Positions 16,642 through 25,910 are shown, counted from the first letter of the stretch. The stretch is DNA of 53,476 nucleotides from VAZQ01 sp035293945 (GCA_035293945.1 DATGLV010000017.1:1-53476); one strand, 5' to 3'. The notes: generated from the letters alone by a model not told the origin. Numbers and translations are program-made.

Positions 16642-17667
16642 ATGCGACCCTTCTGGCAATCGAGCAAGCTGTTGGTCTTTGCTGCGACCTGCGCGGTCCT
16701 GGCATTGACGGCTGCGCGCGCGCAGGCGCAAACCGACTTCTACAAGGGCAAGACAGTGTCGGTCGTGATCGGCGCGAAGACGGGAAGTCTCGCCCTTTCG
16801 GCGCAGATCGTCGCCCAGCACCTGGGACGCTACATTCCCGGCAACCCAACCGTGATTTTCCGGCAAATGCCGGGCGGCGCTCATCTGGGCGCCACCGGCT
16901 ATGTGTTCAACGTGGCCGAGCCTGACGGCTTGACGATCCTGGCCGCCAATCCGGGCGTTGCCATGGCGCAGCTTGCTGGCCTGCCACAGGTGCGCTTCGA
17001 CATCCAGAAATTCGAGTGGCTCGGTTCCTCCGGATCGGATGGAGCGCTGTTCTCGATCCGCTCGGATCTTCCCTACAAGACGTTCCAAGAGTTCAAGGAT
17101 TCCGGCCGCGAGCTGATCGCCGGGACAACCGGGCCGGGCTCCAACGCATACGATATGCCGCTGCTGCTCAAGGAATTCGCCGGCGCCAATCTGAAGCTCT
17201 TGAAAGGCTATTCGGCCAATAGCGACATTCTGCTCGCCATTGAGCGAAAGGAGGTCGATGCCTATGCGGCGCTCGGCACCACGATCAAGCTCGCGGTTGA
17301 CCGCGGCTCGGTGCGGGCGCTGGTGCGGGCGCGCGCCCCAGTGCCGGGCTTCAATGATTTGCCGATCGACGAGGATTTAACTACGGACCCGATCGGCAAG
17401 TCGCTGATGGCGATCCGCGGCATTCCGCTCCTGATCGGGCGGCCTTTGGGGGTGCGGCCCGGCACGCCGCCGGAGCGGGTTGCCGTCCTGCGGGAGGCGC
17501 TTGCCAAGGCGCTCGCCGATCCGGAGCTCTTGGCCGAGGCCAAGAAGGCGCAGATCGACATCAACTACATCTCCGCGGCTGACGTCACCAAGAGCTTCGC
17601 GGAAATGATGAACCAGCCTCCGGCGGTCATCGAGGCGATGAAGAAATATCTCACGCCTGGCGAATAG
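16642..17667 (+). CDS. TctC-like periplasmic substrate-binding protein
   Basis: This 341-residue secreted protein has a signal peptide with cleavage after ARAQA-Q. The mature part starts TDFYKGKTVSVVIG and contains YIPGNPTVIFRQMPGGAHLG, EPDGLTILAANP and a C-terminal RPGTPPERVAVLREALAKAL. These are hallmarks of the tripartite tricarboxylate receptor superfamily, in a branch distinct from the copy at 12435. GGGGAGA lies nine bases upstream of the ATG. No TctA/TctB partner is adjacent. The gene converges on the response regulator with only five bases between them. Confidence 0.85.
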   Translation: MRPFWQSSKLLVFAATCAVLALTAARAQAQTDFYKGKTVSVVIGAKTGSLALSAQIVAQHLGRYIPGNPTVIFRQMPGGAHLGATGYVFNVAEPDGLTILAANPGVAMAQLAGLPQVRFDIQKFEWLGSSGSDGALFSIRSDLPYKTFQEFKDSGRELIAGTTGPGSNAYDMPLLLKEFAGANLKLLKGYSANSDILLAIERKEVDAYAALGTTIKLAVDRGSVRALVRARAPVPGFNDLPIDEDLTTDPIGKSLMAIRGIPLLIGRPLGVRPGTPPERVAVLREALAKALADPELLAEAKKAQIDINYISAADVTKSFAEMMNQPPAVIEAMKKYLTPGE

Positions 17668-17672
17668 AGATA

Positions 17673-18167
17673 TTAGGCGACCCTCATAACGTCGCTATCG
17701 GATGAGGCTTGGCGGCGCGGCTCGGGAATCAGATATTTTCCGACCTGCACCATCGGGCGCGGCTTGACCAGGATGGACAGGAGACGATCCTGCAACATCT
17801 TCGGTGAGGTGGGCTTGGTCAAGACCTCGTGCACGCCGAGGCGGATCGCCTCGTTCACGCGCGTGCGCGATGCGTGCGGCGTCAGCATGATGATCGGCAG
17901 GAAAGGCTTCGCGAACACGCCCGGCGAGCGCACAATGTGCATGATCTGCGGGCCGCTGAGCACCGGGATATCCCAGTCCATCAGCATGATGTCGGGACTG
18001 ATGTTGCGGATGACGTCGAGCGCGGAGAGCCCGTCGGCGGCTTCGTAGATCAATTTGGCGCCGATATTCATCAGCATCATGCGCGTCAATTTGCGCGTAT
18101 AGGCATTTTCATCGACGACCAACAGGCCGAGAGGCTCGATCAATTTCTCAAGTTGCTTGGCGGACAC
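17673..18167 (-). CDS. Single-domain response regulator (CheY-like)
   Basis: This 164-residue protein has a receiver domain only. The acidic pocket is in LLVVDEN at about residues 16-21, the likely phosphoacceptor is Asp64 in IMLMDWDIPV, the switch Thr is in IIMLTPHAS and the invariant Lys is in VLTKPTS. A 25-residue C-terminal tail follows with no output domain. A DE-N pocket and an extra WD after the phosphoacceptor are mildly unusual. Related proteins are common in Rhizobiales and are thought to act through partner proteins. No histidine kinase is adjacent. Confidence 0.85.
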   Translation of the reverse strand: MSAKQLEKLIEPLGLLVVDENAYTRKLTRMMLMNIGAKLIYEAADGLSALDVIRNISPDIMLMDWDIPVLSGPQIMHIVRSPGVFAKPFLPIIMLTPHASRTRVNEAIRLGVHEVLTKPTSPKMLQDRLLSILVKPRPMVQVGKYLIPEPRRQASSDSDVMRVA

Positions 18168-18295
18168 TGCAATCTGCTCCTGGTCCCTCGGAGCCGGTGG
18201 TACCCGATGATCGCTGCGATGGCCTGAATCGGATTGATCGAATTTTATTCAATCCCCACAGGATAATTTAATTCTGACAGGCGCTCGCGATGCCA

Positions 18296-19036
18296 TCAGT
18301 CTACGATGACTGGATTGACCCAGTAGCAGGAGCCGTCCATTCGATTAAAGCTGGTACCCCAAGTGGCGGATCTCCCGTGCGAGGTCCGGAATTGCACCGT
18401 GAATGATGAGACCGAGGCGGCCGCGGCGCTGGAGAACCGGGCTGCGCCAGTTGCGGGTCTCCACCGGTAAACCGTGCGGCTTGCCTCATCCATCAGGCTG
18501 AAGACGTAGTCCGCCGGATAGATCCGCAAACTCGCCTGCTTGAGCCCTTCGAGCGCGTCGTTGGCGCGCAACAAGATGCCTTCGCCCTTATCGTTGATGG
18601 ATTTGGCGCGCCACAGCGCGAGGTCCCCTCCGGGTGCGGCGAGAGGGGTGACCAGAAAATGAAGCGCCCCAGGTTCGTTCTTCGCAATTGTGTCGCATCC
18701 CCTCATCGCGGTGGAAAGCCAGTTGAAATCTGCAGTCGATGAGGCAACAAAAAATTCGTCGGCCGCCGGGCCGGTTGTGGTCGCACTATCAAGCTGCTGC
18801 CAGCGCAGCACCGCGGTGGCGGCGAGCAGGATCGCGATGAGCAGAAACAGGAGCGCGCCGCCGACGACCAGCCTTGCCCCAGGCTTGGCTTGGCTGCCAC
18901 AATCGGGGCAGATTCGCGCCAGCATTGGCAGCGCTCCGCCGCAGCGCCGGCATTTGCGGTCGAGACTCGCGAAACCGACCGGCAGATGTGCCCACGACCC
19001 CACGGTCTGTGCCAAAGCGGCTATTTGGGCCTGCAT
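18296..19036 (-). CDS. Zinc-ribbon membrane protein, unknown
   Basis: This 246-residue protein is oriented with an N-terminal double CxxC zinc ribbon (CRRCGG and CPDCGS at about residues 28-50), followed by a membrane helix ARLVVGGALLFLLIAILLAAT and a C-terminal domain of about 150 residues. The last part contains GCDTIAKNEPGALHFLVTPLA and a DEASRTVYRWRPATG stretch. Such zinc-ribbon plus single helix proteins are widespread, but I do not recognise this family. The start at 19036 is preferred because it places the ribbon near the N-terminus; an open frame extends further upstream with no clear start signal. Confidence 0.6.
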   Translation of the reverse strand: MQAQIAALAQTVGSWAHLPVGFASLDRKCRRCGGALPMLARICPDCGSQAKPGARLVVGGALLFLLIAILLAATAVLRWQQLDSATTTGPAADEFFVASSTADFNWLSTAMRGCDTIAKNEPGALHFLVTPLAAPGGDLALWRAKSINDKGEGILLRANDALEGLKQASLRIYPADYVFSLMDEASRTVYRWRPATGAARFSSAAAASVSSFTVQFRTSHGRSATWGTSFNRMDGSCYWVNPVIVD

Positions 19037-19226
19037 GATAAAAACCTGGTGCGCCGTCCCGTCTGGATGCAGGGATCCAGAATAGTGCGGATTGGCCGGA
19101 GGGCGAAATGGAATCCGTATCCGGCACGCAACACGCCGGTGCTGCTTGGCGGGACGCGATTGAGCGCCTTGGAGTTTGAGCGTTTTCGATCTTGCGCGCG
19201 CCCGCGAATGCATCGAAGATGAAAGA

Positions 19227-19535
19227 ATGAGATCGATCGCCAATAGCATCGTCGCCGCGACGGGCCTCTGCTGGGCCGTTTATTGCGGCCCCTATGACTC
19301 CAACACGTTTCCGCTTGCGGTCGGCATGACTCCGCAGGAAGCGAGTGCCGCGCTCGGCTTGCCGCTCACCCATTATTCCGGAGCGCGCGGCGCGGAAATT
19401 TACATTGCGGGCGGCTCCGCCGACGTGCCTGGGCGGTTCCCGGTCGACGCATTGATCGAGTTGCAGTTCCGCCGCGGCCATCTGACCGGCTGGAAACAGA
19501 ATTGGGCCCTGCCGAAGCCTTGGATTATCTATTGA
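19227..19535 (+). CDS. Small secreted protein, BamE/SmpA-like fold possible
   Basis: This 102-residue protein has a hydrophobic N-terminus (MRSIANSIVAATGLCWAVYC) and then PLAVGMTPQEASAALGLPLTHYSG. The pattern of GMTxxEAxxALG is seen in SmpA/BamE-type domains, but similarity is limited to this stretch. It could be an inner-membrane-anchored or exported protein. The ATG at 19227 is preferred over an upstream TTG because it begins the hydrophobic segment. It is divergent from the zinc-ribbon gene and lies 125 bases before the hydrolase gene. Confidence 0.55.
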   Translation: MRSIANSIVAATGLCWAVYCGPYDSNTFPLAVGMTPQEASAALGLPLTHYSGARGAEIYIAGGSADVPGRFPVDALIELQFRRGHLTGWKQNWALPKPWIIY

Positions 19536-19659
19536 GGCTCGGGTGACGGCGGGTGCTCCGGCGGCTTCGCCGGTTGATTTTCTCGCCGCCGCGTCGTGAA
19601 ATCGCCGACATTGAGGGCCGGGCAATTTGCCCGGCCACGTCTTTTCAGAGGAGGTCACC

Positions 19660-20331
19660 TTGGGCAAGCATTTCACACTCACCGCCGCCGACCAGCACCG
19701 GCTCGGGGCTTATCGAGCCGATCCCCAAGGGGCGGCCAAAGGCGGCATCGTGGTCATCCAGGAGATTTTCGGCGTCAACCACCACATTCGCGCGGTATGT
19801 GATCGGTTGGCACATGAAGGCTATGCGGCGGTCGCGCCGGCTTTGTTCGATCGCACCGAACCGAACTTCGAATGCGGCTACACGCCGGACGAGATCGCCA
19901 ATGCACGCAAGTTCGTGGCCAGCCCGGACTTCCCGGCCATGTTGCGCGATGCCCAGGCTGCGATCGACACGCTGAGGAAGGAAGGGCCGGTGGCGATCCT
20001 CGGCTTCTGCATGGGCGGAACGATCGCCTTCCTTGCCGCCGCCGAGGCAACCGGCCTCTCGGCCGCGGTCTGCTACTACGGCGGTCACATCATCAAGATG
20101 GTCGACAAGCGGCCAAAATGCCCGACCCAAATGCACTTCGGCGAAAAGGATGCCAGCATTCCAATGATGGATGTCGAGACCATCAAGGGCAAGCATCCGG
20201 AATGCGAAATCTTCGTCTATCCGGGCGCTGCGCACGGCTTCAATTGCGACGAGCGTGGCAGCTACAACGAGGCAGCCGCCAAGCTCGCCTGGCAGCGCTC
20301 GCTCGACTTTCTCAAGCTGCACCTAAAATGA
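19660..20331 (+). CDS. Dienelactone hydrolase family protein
   Basis: This 223-residue alpha/beta hydrolase has the dienelactone hydrolase layout: the oxyanion region GGIVVIQEIFGVNHHIRAVCDRL, the nucleophile Cys in LGFCMGGTIAF, an Asp in FGEKDASIP and the catalytic His in PGAAHGFNCDER. Enzymes of this family open lactone rings in aromatic degradation, but many have other ester substrates. The start is a TTG at 19660 with GAGGAGGT five bases upstream, giving MGKHFTL; an in-frame ATG at 19627 has no such signal. No other aromatic catabolic gene is adjacent. Confidence 0.85.
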   Translation: MGKHFTLTAADQHRLGAYRADPQGAAKGGIVVIQEIFGVNHHIRAVCDRLAHEGYAAVAPALFDRTEPNFECGYTPDEIANARKFVASPDFPAMLRDAQAAIDTLRKEGPVAILGFCMGGTIAFLAAAEATGLSAAVCYYGGHIIKMVDKRPKCPTQMHFGEKDASIPMMDVETIKGKHPECEIFVYPGAAHGFNCDERGSYNEAAAKLAWQRSLDFLKLHLK

Positions 20332-20338
20332 AGCTGGA

Positions 20339-21076
20339 CTAGAACCAGCGCTCGTCGATCGACACGGTGTCGCCCGGCCGCAGCGCGTAGGTCGGCGGCA
20401 CCTCCGTGCTATAGGTCTGCCCGCCTTGGCTGCGCGTGAGCTGCGCTCGCCACCGGTAGGCTCGCGGCGTGAAGCCACCGGCAATCGCAACTGCGGTCTG
20501 CACCGTCATGTTGGGGACGAAGGGATACTGGCCCGGATAGGTCACCTCACCGAGGATGAAGAAGGGCCGGTAGTTCTCGATCTCGATGGCGACATGGGGC
20601 TCGCGAATGAAGCCGTTGCGCAAGCGAGCCGCGACCTCGCGCGCGAGCTGAGCGGTCGAAACTCCGCGCGCAGGAACCGCACCAATCAGCGGCATGGTGA
20701 TGTTGCCTGCGGCGTCGACCGCATATGAGTTGCTCAGGCCGTCCTGGCCGAAGACCACGATCCTCAGCCGGTCGCCGGAATCGAGTTGGTAGACCGAAGC
20801 GTCCGCGAACGAGGTCACCGCACTGACGGCCGCCGGCGTGCCCGCATACATGAGATTATCGAGATCCGGCCGCGACGATGCGGTGGGCGGCGCCGATGCG
20901 AGCTGCGGTCCCGGCCGCGCGGATGCGGCCGAGATGGGTGCGGTCGGCAAGGACAGACCCGCGCATCCCCCCAGCGTGGCGGCAAGGAGCAAAGCAGCGG
21001 CAAGTCTCGCCCCGCAACGCGCACCGCTGCGGCCCCCGACGGGCCACCACTCAACCTGCTGACGCTTGCGCCGCAT
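20339..21076 (-). CDS. Polysaccharide export lipoprotein, Wza-like
   Basis: This 245-residue protein has a lipoprotein signal peptide ending LGGC-AG (lipobox). A Poly_export domain starts YQLDSGDRLRIVVFGQDGLSNSYAVDAAGNITMPLIG. An SLBB-type domain follows (FILGEVTYPGQYPFVPNMTV...AIAGGFTPRA). Proteins of this type form outer-membrane channels for capsule or exopolysaccharide. It lacks the long C-terminal helix region of full-size Wza. No polysaccharide synthesis genes are in the window, so it may act with a distant locus. A TTAACCAT motif lies about 46 bases upstream of the start. Confidence 0.85.
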   Translation of the reverse strand: MRRKRQQVEWWPVGGRSGARCGARLAAALLLAATLGGCAGLSLPTAPISAASARPGPQLASAPPTASSRPDLDNLMYAGTPAAVSAVTSFADASVYQLDSGDRLRIVVFGQDGLSNSYAVDAAGNITMPLIGAVPARGVSTAQLAREVAARLRNGFIREPHVAIEIENYRPFFILGEVTYPGQYPFVPNMTVQTAVAIAGGFTPRAYRWRAQLTRSQGGQTYSTEVPPTYALRPGDTVSIDERWF

Positions 21077-21121
21077 GCAATCCGAACCCGGAGCAAAAGG
21101 GTTAACGGATTAGCACCCGAT

Positions 21122-21129
21122 ATGGTTAA
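21122..21129 (-). promoter_or_regulatory. Possible CtrA-binding site upstream of the Wza-like gene
   Basis: On the minus strand the sequence is TTAACCAT, which matches the short CtrA recognition motif of alphaproteobacteria. A second GGTTAAC lies at 21100-21106, about 24 bases nearer the gene. CtrA controls cell-cycle and envelope genes including polysaccharide export in several Rhizobiales. The match is short and could be chance. Confidence 0.35.
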
Positions 21130-21287
21130 CAAACCCTCTCCAGAAGAACAGAAGACGGCAGTCAGCCATCGCAATGCTTCGGAGAATCGGCGGAGGCGCT
21201 GGCTTGCGATGTCCGCAATATATAACACGCCGCATATAAGACACTGCGGAACGCCTCGGCAGAGTCGGCGCCGGCTGACAGCGCTAG

Positions 21288-21608
21288 TCAATCGCGTGCG
21301 TAGCCGATCAGCCGCTTTTTCTTGCGACCCAGGATCATCAGCAGCGAGGCGAGGATCGCCAGGACGAGCCAGATCGGCGCCCGCAGCAACGAGACGGTCA
21401 CCGGGTCCCATAGCCAAGGGGCGAGCGGTGCCGTAAGGGGACGCAAGAGATCCTGCGGGCTCTTTTGCAGGACCTCGTTCCAGAACCCCTCGACGGTGGT
21501 CATCTCGACGGCTCGATTGGCAATCGACCTGGTGCCGTCGTAAACCAGGAACACGAAGCTCAAGGCCAGCCCAAGCAGGCCGACAAAGCGAAACAAGAAA
21601 CGGATCAT
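21288..21608 (-). CDS. Small membrane protein, unknown
   Basis: This 106-residue protein has two predicted membrane helices: FLFRFVGLLGLALSFVFLVYDG at the N-terminus and SLLRAPIWLVLAILASLLMILG near the C-terminus, which ends in a basic RKKKRLIGYARD tail. The segment between contains DGTRSIANRAVEMTTVEGFW. I recall similar proteins as conserved hypotheticals near maeB or mutS in Rhizobiales. The start at 21608 is chosen because it precedes the first helix directly. Confidence 0.65.
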   Translation of the reverse strand: MIRFLFRFVGLLGLALSFVFLVYDGTRSIANRAVEMTTVEGFWNEVLQKSPQDLLRPLTAPLAPWLWDPVTVSLLRAPIWLVLAILASLLMILGRKKKRLIGYARD

Positions 21609-21854
21609 GGCGCCCCGTGTTAGGCTGAGAATTGATGCCCCGCTTTCGCAACGCTTACACGTCTCGCCTGACAGCTTCAATTCCGACGCTGATCCCCTAC
21701 CCAAGCCGTGTTTTGTGCCGCAGCCGATCGCGCCAGCAGTGCGAAAGTGTCGCTGCCGCGATCGTGGAGGGCCTGCCTTGATGCTTCGGCAGTCGATCCG
21801 CTAGGTTTCTCGCAAGCTCTAAAGAAGGCCTGACAGCATGGCCAAGGAGTTGAA

Positions 21855-24134
21855 ATGTCTATAAAAAACAATGGCCAGGGCAAGCGGCCGACTTTTACCG
21901 ACCAGGAAGCCCTGCTGTTCCATAGCCAAGGCCGGCCCGGCAAGCTCGAGGTCATCGCCACCAAGCCTATGGCAACTCAACGCGATCTGTCGCTTGCCTA
22001 TTCGCCTGGCGTTGCGGTTCCAGTCCTCGCCATCGCGGAGAACGAGAGCCTCGCCTACGACTACACGACCAAGGGGAATTTCGTCGCCGTCATCACCAAC
22101 GGCACCGCTATTCTCGGGCTGGGCAACCGCGGCGCGCTCGCTTCCAAGCCGGTCATGGAAGGCAAGGCGGTGCTGTTCAAGCGCTTCGCCGATATCGACG
22201 CCATAGATCTTGAGGTTTCGACCGAGGACCCCGACGAGTTCATCAATGCCGTGAAGGTTCTGGGCAAGAGCTGGGGCGGAATCAATCTCGAGGATATCCG
22301 CGCGCCGGAATGCTTCGTGATCGAGCAGCGCTTGCGCGAGCTCCTGGATGTTCCGGTGTTCCATGACGACCAGCATGGCACCGCGATCATCGCCGCCGCC
22401 GGATTGATCAATGCACTCGATTTGACTGGTCGCGACATCAAATCCACCAAGCTCGTCTGCAATGGTGCCGGTGCTGCCGGCATCGCCTGCCTCGAGCTGC
22501 TCAAGGCCATCGGCTTCGCCGCCGATAATGTCATTCTGTGCGACACCAAGGGCGTCATCTACCAGGGCCGGACCGATGGCATGAACCAATGGAAGTCGGC
22601 CCATGCGGCCAAGACCTCGGCTCGCACGCTCGCTGAGGCGCTGGAGGGGGCCGATGCGTTCTTCGGGCTTTCGGTCAAGGGCGCGGTGACCCGGCAGATG
22701 GTCAAGGCCATGGCCGACAAGCCGATCATCTTCGCCATGGCCAATCCCGATCCGGAGATCACGCCCGAGGAAGTGGCCGAGGTGCGACGCGACGCCATCA
22801 TGGCGACCGGCCGCTCGGACTATCCGAACCAGATCAACAATGTGCTCGGCTTCCCCTACATCTTCCGCGGCGCGCTCGACGTGCGCGCGACCGCCATCAA
22901 CATGGAGATGAAGATCGCGGCCGCCAACGCGCTCGCCGCGCTCGCCCGCGAAGACGTGCCGGACGAGGTCGCGGTCGCGTATGGGGCGCGCCCGAAATAC
23001 GGGCCCGACTACATCATCCCGGTGCCGTTCGACCCGCGCCTGATCGCCACCGTTTCGCCCGCGGTCGCCAAAGCCGCGATGGAGACCAAGGTCGCCCGCA
23101 AGCTTATTCCTGACATGGAAGCCTATCGGGGCCAGCTGGCGTCGCGTCGTGATCCCGTGGCGGGCATTCTGCAGCGCATCTATCAGCGGCTGCGGCGGCG
23201 CCCGCAGCGCGTCGTGTTTGCCGAGGGCGAGGAGGAGCAGGTGATCCGCGCCGCGGCGAGCTTCGTGCATCAAGGGCTCGGCAGCGCGCTACTGGTCGGA
23301 CGCGAGGAGCCGGTGCGCGAGACCGCGCGCGGCCTCGGGGTGGAGCTTGGCGGCGGCATAGAGATCATCAACGCGGCGCTGTCGCAGCGCAACGATGCCT
23401 ATGCGGCATATCTCTACGAACGGCTGCAGCGCAAAGGATACCTTCTGCGCGACGTTCATCGTCTGATCAACCAGGACCGCAACCATTTTGCCGCCTGCAT
23501 GGTGGCGCTCGGCGACGCCGACGCCATGGTCACCGGCGTCACGCGCAACTTTTCGGTGGCGCTCGACGATGTATGCCGCTGCATCGATCCCAAGCCCGGC
23601 CATCGGATCATGGGGGTCTCGCTGGTGCTGGCGCGTGGCCGCACGGTGCTGGTCGCCGACACCGCCGTCAACGAAATGCCAAATGCCGAAAATCTTGCCG
23701 ACATCGCCGTCGAAGCCGCCGGTGTTGCGCGGCGGCTTGGCTACGAGCCGCGGCTCGCGCTGCTGGCGTTCTCGACCTTCGGGCATCCGCCCGGTGAGCG
23801 TGCCGCGCACGTACAGGGCGCGGTCCGCATCCTCGACCAGCGGCATGTCGACTTCGAATACGACGGCGACATGGCGGCCGATGTGGCGCTCAATATGGAT
23901 CTGCGCGACGCCTATCCGTTCTGCCGGCTGTCGGGGCCGGCCAATGTGCTGATCATGCCGGCTTTCCATTCGGCCTCGATTTCCACCAAGCTGCTCACCG
24001 AGCTGGGCGGTGCGACCGTGATCGGGCCGATCCTGGTCGGGCTCGACCGGCCGGTACAGATCGTGTCGCTCTCGGCCAACGACGCCCAGCTGGTCAACAT
24101 GGCGGCGCTGGCCGCCTTCAACGTGAATGGATGA
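21855..24134 (+). CDS. maeB: NADP-dependent malic enzyme with phosphotransacetylase-like tail
   Basis: This 759-residue protein has the MaeB layout. Residues 1-430 are the malic enzyme, with LAYSPGVAVP, an NGTAILGLGNRG loop, FHDDQHGTAIIAAAGL and the NADP-binding VCNGAGAAGIACLEL. Residues 440-759 resemble phosphate acetyltransferase (RVVFAEGEEEQVIRAA...GHPP...ILMPAFHSASISTKLL). It decarboxylates malate to pyruvate. The tail is thought to be regulatory, binding acetyl-CoA, and not catalytic. AGGAG precedes the ATG at six bases. It is intact and of normal length. Confidence 0.93.
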   Translation: MSIKNNGQGKRPTFTDQEALLFHSQGRPGKLEVIATKPMATQRDLSLAYSPGVAVPVLAIAENESLAYDYTTKGNFVAVITNGTAILGLGNRGALASKPVMEGKAVLFKRFADIDAIDLEVSTEDPDEFINAVKVLGKSWGGINLEDIRAPECFVIEQRLRELLDVPVFHDDQHGTAIIAAAGLINALDLTGRDIKSTKLVCNGAGAAGIACLELLKAIGFAADNVILCDTKGVIYQGRTDGMNQWKSAHAAKTSARTLAEALEGADAFFGLSVKGAVTRQMVKAMADKPIIFAMANPDPEITPEEVAEVRRDAIMATGRSDYPNQINNVLGFPYIFRGALDVRATAINMEMKIAAANALAALAREDVPDEVAVAYGARPKYGPDYIIPVPFDPRLIATVSPAVAKAAMETKVARKLIPDMEAYRGQLASRRDPVAGILQRIYQRLRRRPQRVVFAEGEEEQVIRAAASFVHQGLGSALLVGREEPVRETARGLGVELGGGIEIINAALSQRNDAYAAYLYERLQRKGYLLRDVHRLINQDRNHFAACMVALGDADAMVTGVTRNFSVALDDVCRCIDPKPGHRIMGVSLVLARGRTVLVADTAVNEMPNAENLADIAVEAAGVARRLGYEPRLALLAFSTFGHPPGERAAHVQGAVRILDQRHVDFEYDGDMAADVALNMDLRDAYPFCRLSGPANVLIMPAFHSASISTKLLTELGGATVIGPILVGLDRPVQIVSLSANDAQLVNMAALAAFNVNG

Positions 24135-24392
24135 GCCGTTTCAAAGGTTTGTGTGCCGGCTCGAGCCCTGAGCATTGACGCGGCTTGGGGCCCCGATTAT
24201 AAGCTCGGCCGATTGGCGGCGAAGCGTTTCGCCGCCGTTGGCTTTTTGCGCGGGCGGCAACTTTTGATGCCGCCTTCGCCGCACTGAAGCGCGAACGAAA
24301 TCGCGACCATGAGATCGCGACTGCGAATTCGCAAATGACGGAACCAAAGCAGCACGCGGCCAGGAGCCGTTTGCTGCCGAATGAGAACCAGC

Positions 24393-24659
24393 ATGGCCAA
24401 TACATCTTCAGCCAAGAAGGCGACGCGCCAGATGGCGCGTCGGACAGCAATCAATAAAGCGCGGCGGTCGCGGCTGCGCACCTATGTGGTCAAGGTCGAG
24501 GAGGCAATCGCAACCGGCGATGGCGCGCTCGCGCGTGCGGCGCTCGGGGAGGCCGAACCGGTGATCATGCGTGCCGCGCAACAGGGCATCGTTCACAAGA
24601 ATGCGGCGAGCCGCAAAGTGTCGCGGCTGACGCATCGGGTGGCCCAGCTCGCGAAGTAG
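24393..24659 (+). CDS. rpsT: 30S ribosomal protein S20
   Basis: This 88-residue basic protein reads MANTSSAKKATRQMARRTAI followed by NKARRSRLRTYVVKVEEAI, and ends in GIVHKNAASRKVSRLTHRVAQL. This is the full S20 pattern. S20 binds the 5' domain of 16S rRNA. The ATG at 24393 gives the normal N-terminus; four extra codons upstream are open. The position just ahead of dnaA is typical of Rhizobiales chromosomes. Confidence 0.95.
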   Translation: MANTSSAKKATRQMARRTAINKARRSRLRTYVVKVEEAIATGDGALARAALGEAEPVIMRAAQQGIVHKNAASRKVSRLTHRVAQLAK

Positions 24660-25910
24660 GGCTGCGCGCCTGCGCGCCGCGATTGTTAGGTCGCCGGCGC
24701 TCGTAAGCTTTTTGCGACTGATCTGATTTGCGACGCGAGCGGGACGCCCTTTGTGGATGTCGAGCTCTGCGCCGAGAAAGCTGCATTTCGTTCTTTACCT
24801 GTTGCAAAAGCGTCACTGAATCATTCTATCGGATGGCTCTCAGGTGCTTCCTGTATGGCATCGCGCGCAGCAGTCGCGGAATCTTGCCTATTTTGCACCG
24901 CCCCATGCGTGGGGGTTAGGTGGACTTTCCGCACAAAAATACGACTGTTTCCAGAATGATTTACAGGAAAAGGAGCGCTGAGGACTTTGAGTCCGGGCGC
25001 TGCGCGACGCTGCCGGCAAGGCGGCACGATGGTAAAATTGTGACTTTCGTTGCGCCGCATTCAAGCTTTGCTGTGGCGAAAAATATGCGCAGCCGGTCAT
25101 GCACTTAAGTACGGGTATCAGACGACGGACGACTTGGTTCAATGCGAGCTGGCTGTCTCAGCGCGGACCAGATTCCTTATTGTCGAGATTGCAGGCCCGT
25201 TCCATCGTGATAACGTCACTTTCGTCGGCAGGGGCCGCCGCCGAACATCTCGACTAGGCCAAGTCTTCGCGCCCACCGCAAGGATGGGAACGGGTGAGGC
25301 ATGTCCGGTTGTTTGGCAGATGTCCCGGCGGCGACAAGCGGGTTGATAACGGCGTCTGACTTTCTGGTTGAGCGAAAGGGAAGAGGAAACGGCCCCGTTG
25401 GAACGGGGGCGCATCGGCTCAAGGCCTAATCAGATAGCGCGCCGCCCAAAGAAACGAGCGAACTCTGGACGGAAGAATTCCAAGAGACCATCTGCAAGGA
25501 GCAAACCTCGAAGAAACGAATTCTAGAGAAGCGAATTCCAGAGAAATCACCTGCAGAAACTCTGCTCGACAGGCGTCAAGAAACAAGCTTGCCATCGCGG
25601 GTGCGGCGCGATGAACCGGGGGGCGAAGATCATGACAAATCCGATCATGACTATCAGGGTAGCGCGTCAGGCCGGCGGCTTTCCGCTCGGTGCGGCTGCC
25701 GTCGAGCCCTTGGTGCGCCGATGCTGCGCCACGGACAGTCGCGTGGTGGCGGGACGTCCCGCCCCTCCTGGCCGTTGACTGCGCTTCCCGGTGGGCACGG
25801 GCCCTGAAGCGGCCCGGCTTCAGCTTCATCCTCGCCTCGCTGTAGCGCCAATCCCCGCGTTCCAATTTCCGCCCGTTGGTAGCGTGCTGCCTCTTTGCAG
25901 GAGCCTGCAA
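24660..25910. other. Long rpsT-dnaA intergenic region
   Basis: About 1.25 kb without a convincing gene separates rpsT from dnaA. It has AT-rich patches around 24820-25100 and short repeats near 25475-25560. I looked for TTATCCACA-type DnaA boxes in both orientations and found only weak partial matches, such as TGTGGATGT near 24753 and TGTGGCGAA near 25073. The replication origin could lie here, as in some relatives, but the sequence alone does not show it. Confidence 0.5.
25475..25560. repeat. Short GAATTC-centred repeats upstream of dnaA
   Basis: GAATTC occurs at 25475, 25518 and 25533, each followed by a purine-rich tract: CCAAGAGACCATCTGCA, TAGAGAAGC and CCAGAGAAATCACCTGCA. The first and third copies are clearly related over about 22 bases. 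They lie some 350-430 bases before the dnaA start. Their function is unknown. Confidence 0.5.

Noticed and set aside
22061..23273. Long open frames antisense to maeB
   Set aside because: They are produced by the codon bias of the GC-rich maeB gene and show no domain. The same holds for long antisense frames over dnaA, gyrB and the RND genes.
24660..25910. Replication origin next to dnaA
   Set aside because: No cluster of DnaA boxes matching TTATCCACA was found on either strand; only 7-of-9 matches appear. Position alone is not enough.
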